Of a DNA stretch of 64,000 bases, positions 23,163 through 34,220 are shown piece by piece. The notes under the pieces were generated by a model. That model saw only the letters and a list, made by a program, of their open reading frames with translations. It had not been told where the DNA came from and did not search any database. Where the stretch lies: assembly GCF_051020765.1 (NCBI RefSeq), contig NC_134937.1, positions 11,338,947 to 11,402,946 of the forward strand, read 5' to 3'. The DNA comes from Lasioglossum baleicum (taxonomy: Eukaryota; Arthropoda; Insecta; Hymenoptera; Halictidae). Position numbers and translations under genes: made by a program. How positions within the stretch are numbered: position 1 is the first letter of the stretch; every line of letters starts with the position of its first letter.

Positions 23163-23618
23163 TCCTATAAATTATGATGTATTTGGTATGTAATCCAGTA
23201 GATTTGTACCCGGAGCGGCTACAGATTGAAGTTTCGATCTTGTGGGATCAACGGTTCAGGAGTTATGCTTGCTTAAAGTTGAGCAATCTGCAGTGTTTTT
23301 GACAGGTAAGGGCGCCGCCATATTGGTTTGTAGTGACGACCGCGAGCCGCTTACCGAGCAGAACCGCTGGTCCTTGTCGCCCCCACCCCCGACTTAATCA
23401 CCAACCAACTCGGTAAGCGGCGCGCGACCGTCACTACCAATATGGCGGCCCCGTTACCTGTGTCAAAAACACTGCAGATTGCTCAACTTTAAGCAAGCAT
23501 AACCCCTGAGCCATTGATCCTACGGGATTGAAACTTCGATCTGCAGCCGCCGTGGGTATAAATCTACTGGATTACACACACACACACACACATGCCAAAT
23601 ACATCATAATTTATAGGA
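23163..23618. mobile_element. Fold-back element with arms of about 200 bp
   Basis: Bases 23163-23358 pair with the reverse complement of 23410-23618, leaving a 51-bp loop. The arms share TCCTATAAATTATGATGTAT, GAGCAATCTGCAGTGTTTTT and CCGCTTACCGAG. The right arm carries a (CA)n tract (about 23575-23592) that the left arm lacks. No coding capacity was found. Confidence 0.85.
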
Positions 23619-25390
23619 GAAATTTATAGGAGCAGCCCAATAAATAATTGCTGTAAACGAATAGGCTGATTGACTATATGGTATCAAAAAATTTCTATGA
23701 AGCTGTTATGTCCAGCAGTTTACGAAGATAATATTATCTTGCACCTTCAATCACACAATTGAGCAAAACATGTGCTGGGTATTACACTTACAGTAGACCT
23801 TGATGTCAATGGTAGCTGTGAACCAAGCTAAAGGGAGCTTCACAGCATTACTCAACATTAATCAGCCTCGTTTACTCAGGAGGCATAAATTACCGAAGTG
23901 ATTTATTTCGGGAAGCAACAGTGGAGAGATAAAGACGAATATTAATTCTCCAAGGTGGTTAATAAAGTAGGTGGTGACCACGTGCGGATAAAGTCAGATA
24001 TCGAGATTTCCGGGTCGCAGGGATCGATGATAACTAGTCAGTCGACCCGCTACACAATTGGAGCGGATTTCACCGGGTGGCTTCGGTCCACTTTGACGTC
24101 GAGGATTTCGTAGGAAGCTTGGCGGCGCGTCGCGCTCGGTTCTCATAAGCGGAGCCAAGAGCCGCGGAGAGAGAGTGTGGCAGTTAGCGCTTCACCAAGC
24201 ACGAAACCAATTTTCGAAAAGGGGGTTATTTAATTAAAGCAATTTATTCGAGTTTCGCCCGGTACACCGGACGGCGCGCACCTTCCGTTTCTTGCCCCTC
24301 GCTTTTTCCCCTCCACTGTGTGTGTGTATGTGTCCCTTTCCCATCCGTGGGGGAATCTGCAATATCCAGGCCTGGCCTGGCGGCCGGCCAATTTCCGCGA
24401 TAAGCTTTTAATTATTATCTCGGAACTAGGTAAGCCCGCCGCTCTGCCCGAATACGTCGCGGACCGTGGAAGCGTCGAAAGCCTTCTCTCCTGCCGAATA
24501 AATACACTCGGGAAAGAAACCGTCTCTTTTCCCTGTGCGTGTGTGTGCTAAAGCATCGATCCATCATCGGAATTGCGCCGGAAAATTCGCGTGACTATCG
24601 TGACCCAATTAGCACTTTTATTTATGCATATAGTAATACTTTTTATTTGTATTTTGCAACAAATTTAAAAGCACTTGAACAATAAACAGCGTACACAACA
24701 TTTCGCACAAGAGTGTCAGATAAGGTCTCCAACAATAAGGGTTGTTGAAGAATGAAGGAAAACTTCGCGACTCTATTTGGCTCGTAAACGGTTAACGAAG
24801 GTCTCGACCGGAGTCATAGGCGATAAGGATGTTCGTTGTTAGGCAGCTGTGCCGTCGGTTATCGAGGAGCACATTAGCAAGCCTGTGCTCGATGGTGCGT
24901 TCACTATAATCCTAAGGGTTATCGATTGTAGTGCTCCTCGGAGCACGCTGTTGCCGTAGGAGGAACTTCCGGTTTGCGGGCCAGGGTTTTACGCCCGTAG
25001 GCATTTCGCTTAGCTCGATTGCTTCCTGCCGAGAGGTTTACTAACACGGCTGACACGCGTTCTCCACCGGCTGTTCGTAAACTCGCTATTATGAGATCGC
25101 TCACTTTCAGAATAATCGACGATCAACGAAAAAGTTGGACTCCAACCTTCTCTCTATCTATGGAAAGATATGTAGATTGCGTATTTTATGCATTTATGAC
25201 AAAAATGGACACGTAAAATTTAAAACAGTGGACATGTTAGAGATATTTAAGCACATCAAGGTGTTCGTTTCAGCTTAATAGGAAACTTAAACGGCGAATA
25301 CAACTTTTATTTGGCTCCTGTGTCTTGTAATCAATGCGAACATTTCTTATTTTGCATGAAGATCCGCCAAATATTGTATACTTACCATTA
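23619..25390. other. Non-coding stretch, nothing recognised
   Basis: No gene or repeat family beyond short TG-rich sequence near 24317-24330. Confidence 0.4.
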
Positions 25391-25591
25391 GACAGCCGAT
25401 CTTTATGCAAAATAAACATTTTCTACCTGAATCGCAACAAACTGGAGTGAAATAGAAATTTATTTTCTTTCTTATAATATGTAGTAGGTTGAAAATAATA
25501 TAACAGCATATTTAAATTCTTCTAATGTATTTACTATTTTAAATTACATTTACCCATTTTTGTCATAAATGCATAAAATCCGCTGTCTTTT
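25391..25591. mobile_element. GACTGCGG-type MITE, diverged copy
   Basis: It starts GACAGCCGATCTTTATGCAA and ends GCATAAAATCCGCTGTC. The body shares AACAAACTGGAGTGAAATAG with 15636-15716 and GGTTGAAAATAATATAACAG with the fragment at 48960-49035. Confidence 0.8.
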
Positions 25592-26297
25592 AGAAATCAA
25601 TAAAATTTCAAAAATACTCATGCGGACAAATTATTTCTGTTCGCAAAGCAGAGCACAGAGAAAAGATTAAATGTGTGCGCAATGATGGACATAGTCGTCG
25701 GTGTTTTTTGCAACTGTGTTCAAACATACCATTGTTCGGCACGGAAAGGGTTAAGCGCGAAAAGAAGTTCGGTTCCGAGCGGAGTTTCAATCTGCCAGCA
25801 GCGGTTTCGGGAAGAAATTAGCGGCTGTGTCCTGTCGTAAATTCGTTTTACGAGGGGTCGCGTCAGGGTTTTCTCTGACTCCGTAGATTGTCGTAGAATC
25901 GGAAGGCTTCGTTTTCATTAGAGACGATCGCTAGCCGTTATCGGGCAATCTGTTGCTGATGAGACTCGACGCGCGACGATCCGAGCCACCGCAGCCGCTC
26001 GTAAACTAGACCGGCTATGATCAACTATCGCTGGATGAACTGAACGGAATCTTGATGGTGCTGGGTGCTAATCGATATTACGGCTGCCGGGGAGAGAGGT
26101 CGTGAGTGTGTCGACTCCGGATTTTTAGGATCTTCTGCGTCCAACGTGAACGAGAAAAATGTTCGTCTAACGTTCGGGAGCGAATAATTAACCGGATTCT
26201 TGGTTTGTTGACTTGGTTTATTGTTATTAAACATTTAGGTTCACTAAACAGCGTTATTTACGTTATATAAATAGCAATATTTATTGCGTGCTTAATT

Positions 26298-26532
26298 AAA
26301 AAAAAACTTTTTAAAAACCACGCTTATATTAAAATGCACTAAAAAGGAGAAAAAAAATTGTTTTAGGCATTATAGTGACTATAAATAAAAGCGTGGAGCG
26401 CTAAACTATATTGACGTAATCTTCGTGGGCGCGCCACGCTTTTATTTATAGTCACTATAATGCCTAAAAAAATTATTTTCTCCCTTTTAGTGCATTTTAA
26501 TATAAGCGTGGTTTCTAAAAAGTTTTTTTTAA
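26298..26532. repeat. Fold-back with 98-100 bp arms
   Basis: The arms 26298-26395 and 26433-26532 share CCACGCTTATATT, TGCACTAAAAAGGAGAAAA and TAGTGACTATAAATAAAAGC with few differences. The loop contains TATTGACGTAATCTTCGTGG, also present in the loop at about 33970. Confidence 0.9.
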
Positions 26533-26567
26533 TATATTTTATTATTTTCTCGATATAGTGATAATTA

Positions 26568-26763
26568 GACTGCGGATCTTTATGCATTTATGAGGAAATT
26601 GATTGGGCGAAATATAAAACAATAAAAGATTTTAAAATTCAAGAATGTGGTAATGTTGCTTTTAATATATCAAAGTCGTTAAGGAATGAAATCAATTTTT
26701 ATGTTATTCCTGCTACCCACAATCAATGCAAAACATTTTTATTTTACATAAAAATCCGCAGTC
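26568..26763. mobile_element. GACTGCGG-type MITE, TA target
   Basis: TA-GACTGCGGATCTTTATGCAT opens the element, and ACATAAAAATCCGCAGTC-TA closes it. The inner body is diverged from the other copies. Confidence 0.85.
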
Positions 26764-26857
26764 TAGTGATAATGGTATGAAATAGTAAGATATAGAAACG
26801 CAAGATATGGAAATACGCGAGATAGAATGAGGGGATGACTCCGAGAGACGACGCGAC

Positions 26858-27030
26858 GTTTCTTGATGGAGTCCGAAATTGTCCGAAATGGAACTGAATG
26901 AACGGAACACCACACTGACTGAGTTCCTTCGGTGCGAAATGGGTCAGTGGAGTGGGAACGCGTAGACGCACAGTTTTTTTCAAAAACCTATTTTTTAATA
27001 TTGCACTGTCATCCAGTTCGGAGCTGTGTT
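26858..27030 (+). repeat. Fragment of the piggyBac-like MITE core
   Basis: GATGGAGTCCGAAATTGTCC and TGGAACTGAATGAACGGAAC match 15890-15935, and ATTGCACTGTCATCCAGTTC matches about 16137-16155. A CpG-rich segment present in the 15.7-kb copy is missing between them. Confidence 0.85.
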
Positions 27031-27137
27031 TAAAGTTTCAGGTCTCTAGCTCTTCGGGAAGTGATTTAAAATTCGATTACGAGATTTGACGCATACAACG
27101 ACAACATCGACAACTCGGCAAGCTAATATAAGCGTGG

Positions 27138-30100
27138 TAAAATAACGGAACGATGTTGTTACATCGTGTAATTACAAGAAAGTTAGATTGATATACAAAT
27201 GGTGCTTAGTAATTTTTTCTAGTCTAATCTAATGAAAAGAAAACAATAAAATCAATCTGGAAGCTTGTATTCATTACTTACCATTTTGTTGAGGATAAGT
27301 AAATGTCCGGTGATTTATAAACGGGAGAGTTCATGCCACCAATTCCAGAAAACGAAAGAAAAATTTCTTTAAGCAACCACGACAGACGAATAGCTGCGAA
27401 CAAACCCGCAGCGTGTAATGCAGATTCCCGCAAAATTGCCATAAATTCGTAAAGATCCGTAGTCTAGTTATCGGGGATACACGGTGGCGGGATCGCGTCG
27501 CTCGCACAACGGCTCGGTCAATTTATTATTCTAAACCCGCGGAATCTCTGTAGTCAATGTATCGACGAGCGTTTTTTTTCCGGCGCCGTGGCTCGCGCGG
27601 CTAAAATACCGCTTATCTTTTATTCATAAATTCGCCAGGGACAAATTCATCTTCCGCGTTACGTGGCCCGGGTTTCTGCGGAACACGTCGCCGAATGGCG
27701 GCGCGCGGCGGCACCGTGGTTCAAACAGCGACGGATAAACGTCTTTCAATCCGAGCAATCCGCCACGGTTTATTCGAAGTCGTCGGCATTTGTCAACCCG
27801 AAACTGGGGATCGAAGCCGCGACAAATAACTCGCCCGTTTCGCGGCACGTTTCGCCGTTTCCCGGGCTGTCCTCAAATTACTTTCTTGACGTGTACACAT
27901 GGCGCGACGAGCTTCGAAAAAACAAAAAAAAAAAATAACAGAAAACACGGGGAAAAAAGAGAAAAACCGTCGGGCACGCACGCGCGCGTATCAGTCCCGC
28001 GAGCTGGCTATTTGTCCTCGTCATTCTTCGTCTACGAGTGCATTCGTTCACGCTGTCGCTGTCGAAACCGCGGCGCATAATTTGACACGGAAATTCGCGA
28101 ACGCGACGCCTCCACTTTATGAGATTCCTTTGGACTCGACTCTCCGCGAATGTTTCTCTCTGTGTGTTTACTACTACTTTGTAATCCCTCTTGCGAGCAA
28201 CGAAACTGTGTAATCCGTGTGTCGAGTGTCAATCGTCGAGTTAACTACTGTGAATTTATTTAAGAAATTTTTTTATGTGGTAATCATATTATATAATTGA
28301 AGTATTTAATGAACAGGAAATGATTTAGTGTTTGCGTCGGCGATTATAGGGATTATTCTGCATTAGACACGCAGTCGAAACTCGTGGCAGATGCCCCAAA
28401 CGCTCGCGAACAGGCATTTGCAACGAATAGACAATCTACCGGCATAGTATCTGCTCAAGAATTATTCACCAGCCAGGATCACTGTGCTGAATCCTCATTA
28501 TTGTCTGACAAAGCAGAGTCGTTTCAGGGTGGGCTCTGTAGAACACCTTTCTCACCCTTCCCGTACGCCCATCACTCCATTTGCATATGTACCATTCACT
28601 ATGTATATCCATTTCTCTACACGTTTACTCGTTTCTCACTGATCATGCGCACTCCCTCCCTCTCTATCTCTAAGTCCTCAAATAAGTTCTCTCTAAGTTC
28701 TCAAATATTTCTCTAGTTTATTTTGATGTCCGAACATTTTTCGGAAAAGAAATTATGGTTGATATTTTAAATAAAACCTCCTTGATGGTTTAGATCTTCT
28801 CAAATATTTTTTTCGTGTGCCGTGATGTTGGCAGATTTCTTTAAAAACGTTCCCCAACTCGTATCTGAAATAAAACCTATTAGAAAGTTTCGAAACTCGT
28901 CCGATCCCTGCTCTTTTCTCTGCCGCGTCTACCAGCTTCGCCATTTCCACCAAGTTCCCTCGTCCTTCTTTAATTTCCGCGCCATTATCGGACTTAAAGC
29001 AACCCTCTGCTCTGTCCTCCTCGAGCTTTTTTGTTTTCCACGAGGTTCTCTCTTTTTAGGGTGTGTTTGGACCTTCAAGGTGCGCGCGTGGTTCCACGTT
29101 CGCATTGTTCCGCGAGATCGATCCACTGAAAGGGTGAAACACCTTTCTCTTTATTCGAGCTCCGTTTAATCGCGGTTCTTGCAGTCTCGGGACGTTGGCA
29201 AATGTACACTTTTTGACCGTCGATTTCATTTCTTGGGAATTCACCTGTAATTTAAGTCTTAGAACGTTCAAAAATTATTATGGACATTCTCAAATTAATT
29301 TAAAGAAACACCTTAAAGTCGAATAAATATTATCGAACACAAAAATCTCTGCTTTGTATCTTTACCAAGTACCATTTGCTAACTTCTCCCGTCCCTAATC
29401 ACTCGCCATTGATCACCGCCCGTAAATCGACAATTTAAAGAATAATCTCTGGAACGTCACATAGCAGTTTCAATTGATTGGAAATAGGTAATGGCGTTCG
29501 ATTTCGAGTTTTCCGAATGCAGGTCTGCAGAGCACGAGAACAATCGCCGGCAATTAGACAAAGAAGACTTCGAGTTCTCCCTCGAAGCGAAGCTATGAAG
29601 CGGAAGAACGAGAAAGAGAAAGAGAGAGAGATAGAGAGCCAGAACCGGGGAAAGGCGGCCGATAAGCCGTAATCGGATCAGGTTGACACTTTCTGATCGA
29701 GAGACACTTTCCAGGGTGGCGAGCTGTCGTTATCAGCCACGCGGGTTCTATTCGACCCACTTTTCCATTGACTGCCCGAATGGAAAATGATCGAGCTATC
29801 TGTGCACGCTTCGCCGACCCTTACCGGCGACGATTAACATTCGTCTGGGGCTCGAAAACGCGGCGAACCGTGCCGCGATCGTCAGAAACGAGCGAACTGT
29901 TTCGGGAAAACAACCGCGAGTTTACCAAAATATCGTGCATCCATCGGACTTTATCTCGTGCGCTTGCTACATCATCCCAAACAATGTTACAACGCCATCC
30001 ATTTTTGCAGCAAATAACCAAGAATTTTCTTGTCTTTTTTGTCATTAATTAATTCTTCCATGTCTTCTCTTCTCTTTCCTCTAGCAATTACTTTTTACGT

Positions 30101-31230
30101 TCTCATAAATGTTTTATATCGATTTATATTTTTATCTCTATAGAAGAAGTCGGTACCCCCAGCACGAGGGTAGCCGGTGAACGAAAAATTACGAAAAAGT
30201 TCATGAACATTCTACGTAATAGCACACAGGGCTGTGAATTTTATCCAAATTTTTTACTGTAAAATCGATTTTAAAAAAATTCCAGAACCATCAAATAGCA
30301 GATTTCATATTGAAATTTTTCGAGGTCCAATACTCGGAGAAACAATGTACAGAATTAAATTCAAATCATACGTCGAAAAAACCTCATTTCACCTCTCCAC
30401 AAATACCGCAGAGATTCCCGAAAGAAGCGGCTCTCGGTATCAGAGAACAGTTTCCCCACTGGAACCCGATCGGGTCGCTAACTTTTTAACCATTTTCCTG
30501 GGAACTGAACTCGAACCGGTTCGAATATAATTCTCGAATTTTTGATCGTTACGCGGCTGATTCAGCTGCAAGCGAACTCTCCCGCGGAAATACCGTATTC
30601 AGAGGATCCTTTTATTCGGTGCTGGTTCCTCGGCCATCGCGCGATATCGTTTCACGTTGGACGGGGTGTTCCCACAAAGTGACTTCTTCCCCCGTCAGCT
30701 TCCCCCTCTCCCTCCGTCTTTTCTTTCATCGCGATCCACTTTGGACGTTGCCCTTTTCATAGGAGCACACCGACGCGTCGCTTGATTCGTACAGGATTTT
30801 ACGAGTCGGCGCGGCGTACCTCGAACCCGTAAAGAAACTTTTCAGATCGAGCGAGAGCCACCCACACCCCAAGGCTTTATCGTCGGCTGTCCGCCCCTAA
30901 AGGGTGGGATTCGCCCTTTCTCTCGGATTCGAGCTTTCTCTTGCTTTATTCTCCGCGACTTTCTTATCGGCCGTTCCACGCCGCTGTTTCGACCGGGGAC
31001 ATCGACCTGCAACCCTTTTTTCTCCAGAAACCGAAGCAAACAATCGTCTTTTGTTCCTGGAAAATTCTATTCGAATTTCACCCTATCGCAAACTGCATTC
31101 ATCCTCAAATGTGCCTCGGAACCAAATTGACCTTTCATCGTACCATTCGATAGGGCCCCCAAAGAAAACCCCCTGTGCTAAGTTTCAAATCGGTACCCCT
31201 GCGCAAGGGTAGTTATAGGGTGAGCATTGT
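27138..31230. other. Non-coding stretch with one dispersed repeat copy
   Basis: Apart from the 30150-30290 relative of the 201-bp unit and a short CGTAAAGATCCGTAGTCTAG MITE relic near 27450, I recognise nothing. Purine-rich simple sequence lies at 29605-29640. Confidence 0.35.
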
Positions 31231-31625
31231 TTAATGAATTATTTCCACTGTTCTGATGCACACAAAATTGCGAGAAAATTCATGAACGTTCTACCCCACC
31301 GCACAGACCACTATGAATTTTATCCGAATTTTTGACTGCGAAATCGATTTTTTAAAAATGTTTAAAAGTGCCAGAAATTCGCATCGGAAACACAGAATAA
31401 TTACTGAAATCCAGAGATCAATTCGCACGGTTTAATGAATTATTTCTTATTTTGCTTAACAGAAAAAATTACGAAAAAATTCATGAACATTCTACATAAT
31501 ATCATACAGGACTGTGAATTTTATCCGAATTTTCGACTGCGAAATGGATTTTTAAAAAATGTTTAAAAGTGCCAGAAATTCGTGTGTCCGAAATACAAAA
31601 TAATTCCCGAAATCCAGAGATCTGT
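31231..31625 (+). repeat. Tandem dimer, 201-bp unit, with a dispersed third copy
   Basis: TTAATGAATTATTTC starts at 31231 and 31432. GTTTAAAAGTGCCAGAAATTCG and GAAATCCAGAGATC recur in both. A diverged single copy lies at about 30150-30290 (ATTACGAAAAAGTTCATGAA). Confidence 0.8.
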
Positions 31626-32121
31626 TCTAAAACCGACGCGTATGTTGGAAAGGGATGAATCGAAGGGTAGTCGAAGAAGCGAGGAGGCGAGCCAGGACCC
31701 GGGGAATCACATTGGAATTCCGGCGGCGGATGGGCGGTCGGTCGGCCGCGAAAATATTCCGCGTCCGCGGTTAACTCGTTACACATTTAACGGGCATCGG
31801 CTCGCCAGAGGTAAAACGTAAGTAACGTTGTCTGAAGCGCCATTTAAATTCAAAGCCCCGTCGACCGGGCCTGTGCTGCGCGCAGCAGAAATTTCCATTC
31901 GTCGCCGGTCCTCGTTCAGCGTTTTCCGCGTCGCTTTTCCCAGACGGTCCGCACGCCACCCTCGCCAACATTCACGGTGCCCGTTCGCGCCCCTGGGAAC
32001 ACTATTCTCTAGCATGTGTGCCTTGTTCACTTGTCATCGGTATCATCCGGTGATCTCCAATTCATCCGGGAAAATTCACTTGGAAAAATCGGGAACGAGG
32101 AAATTTGTTTCGATCGTTGTT

Positions 32122-32413
32122 CGACACTCTCACTTTCCACTCGGTGGTATAAAAATTCATAAAAGAGTTCAGAATCAAATTGATGGGAATACTCGTTCTA
32201 ATTAAATGTGCCACACTCGATACATTAATGTAAAAGTTGTTTATCCAACGTCTGACGAGCTGTCACTCGACACTCTCTTTCCATTCGGGGATTATAAAAA
32301 TTCATAAAAGAGTTCAGAATTAAATTGATGAGAATACTCGTTCTAATTAAATGTGCCACACTCGCTACATTACTGTAAAAATTGTTTATCCAACGTCTGA
32401 CGAGCAGTTCGAG
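32122..32413 (+). repeat. Tandem dimer, 146-bp unit
   Basis: CGACACTCT starts at 32122 and 32268. ATTCATAAAAGAGTTCAGAA, AATACTCGTTCTAATTAAAT and TTATCCAACGTCTGACGAGC are repeated in both units with little divergence, so the duplication is fairly young. Confidence 0.85.
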
Positions 32414-33606
32414 ATTTCACCGAGCCAGTAAATTTTCTGGGGACGCATAAAGTCGAATGGCGACAGTAATAAGAATTTTATAGAGCGATTTCCGGGGATT
32501 TCGTGAGTGGTGGTGGCATACGGTGACCAGCGATTACATTTTGCACAGCCTTGTAGAGTTCGGAGGGGAACGTGCGTTTCCGGCGGCCATGGATCTTGCG
32601 CTGACGGATTATTCGCTTGGGTTGTCGGCCCCCGTAGCTTTCTAAGGGAGAGCAAGGAATACCTGCGCTAGGGGCTTGTCAGAGTTCTTGCTTGGCTGAA
32701 CCTCGAGGATAGAGCTTCGCAATATCTGGAAATGATGGGGCGGAAGAAGAGGAGCCGGGAGCACGGGTAGGGAAGGTGCGCAGTATTTTGCCCCGTCACT
32801 AGGTAGCTTTAGTGTTGATCACAATTTTACAGTCTGCCACCATGTCTTGTAACATCTACGAATTCGGTTCCAATAGACTTCTACATATTTATTCAATTGT
32901 ACATACTACGCAAGATCGACAGAGGACTTGCCGTCGAGGCAAACTGTTCGAATCGATGAAGGATTGTATGGGACGGCTAGGAAACAAGGGGTAGTTCCAC
33001 TGTCGGTGGTGCAACTGCAAGTGGGAACTGCAGCCGCAGCTCTTTCGCTGTTACTCGGCGATATCGAAGAATATTGTTGTATGCGGGAAAGAGTGGGCAG
33101 GAATAGAGTGAGAGAGGTATGGGTTAAGTTCTATTCGGCGGAGTAGTTTCGTTCGAAGTTGAACAGTTGCCAGAAAATATCGAAGTCGCGGCAGTAAGGA
33201 TGAGAAGGGATATTAAAGGCGGGGGAGAGGAACGCGGCCCCGGCAACGTGAGTTCAATTTCATAGGACTGTGTTTTCGTCAGGGAACTTCCTCGTTCGCG
33301 GTCAATGAAATTCATGCTTGTCATGCACAGACGGCACACGCACGCCCGGACCTGGACCGAGGGAGACTATTAATCGAATGCTGGACATATACCGGGCTCC
33401 GGCCACGTGTTTAACATCCTATAGTAATCTAACGACCAGTCTTTGTGCTTTGATCTTCGCTCAACTGTTCCGCCCTGGCGCGGCGTTCGAAACTGGACAT
33501 TCTAGAAATTGTACAGTGGAATACTAACACGATGCAAAAATTGCTATGTACTTGATTTCGATCGAATTTTATTCAATTTCATCTGGTCTGTACTTGTTCA
33601 TTTTTT

Positions 33607-34220
33607 ACCACGCTTATATTAACTTGTCGTGTTGTTGTATGCGTCAAATCTTGTAATCGAATTTTAAACCTCTTCCCATAGTCCAATCTTGCTGAAATTT
33701 TGTATACACACTTGCTCCAGATGCCAATAAAAGTAGAAAATAAAATATATAAACAACATTTTTTATATCCACGCTTATATTAAGATGCACTAGAAAGGAG
33801 AAAATAATTTTTTTCCTGGTTCTCCATAAAATACCGAATCCAGTTAAATGATTAATAATATTTTTCCCCAAAATTTTAAGCAATTAGTTCAAAATTTCTT
33901 CTGTTTGTAGATAGAAAAATTTAATATAAATTTAAATGAAATCATGACATTAGTGACTATAAAAATAGACTATGTTGACGTTAATCTTCGTTGGCGCTTC
34001 ACGCTCTTATTTATAGTCACTAATGTCATGATTTTATTTAAATTTATATTAAATTTTCCTATCTATTCCGACACTAATTTTGTAACACAAGAAATTTTGA
34101 ACTAATTGCTTAAAATTTTGGGGAAAAATATTATTAATCATTTAACTGGATTCGGTATTTTATGGAGAACCAGGAAAAAAGTTAGTTTCTCCTTTTTAGT
34201 GCATTTTAATATAAGCGTGG
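33607..34220. mobile_element. CCACGCTTATATTA element with a large internal fold-back
   Basis: The left end is TACCACGCTTATATTA and the right end TAATATAAGCGTGG. The first 90 bp match the solo ends at 14706 and 27137. A fold-back follows, with arms 33769-33965 and 34008-34220. No transposase is visible and the target-site duplication is unclear because both flanks are T-rich. Confidence 0.7.
33769..34220. repeat. Fold-back with arms of about 200 bp
   Basis: The arms share GGAGAACCAGGAAAAAA-type sequence, AAAATACCGAATCCAGTTAA, CAATTAGTTCAAAATTTCTT and AAATCATGACATTAGTGACT in inverse order. The loop GTTGACGTTAATCTTCGTTG is related to that at 26.4 kb. Confidence 0.9.

Larger units (their letters stand above)
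26298..27137. mobile_element. CCACGCTTATATTA element with internal fold-back and nested insertions
   Basis: The left end is CCACGCTTATATT and the right end is the inverse, TAATATAAGCGTGG. A fold-back occupies 26298-26532. At the other side, 27040-27137 is the inverse of the 14706 and 33607 solo end, including GATTTGACGCATAC. Between them lie a TA MITE (26568-26763) and a fragment of the piggyBac-like MITE core (about 26858-27030). Read on the minus strand, the layout matches 33607-34220. Confidence 0.65.
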
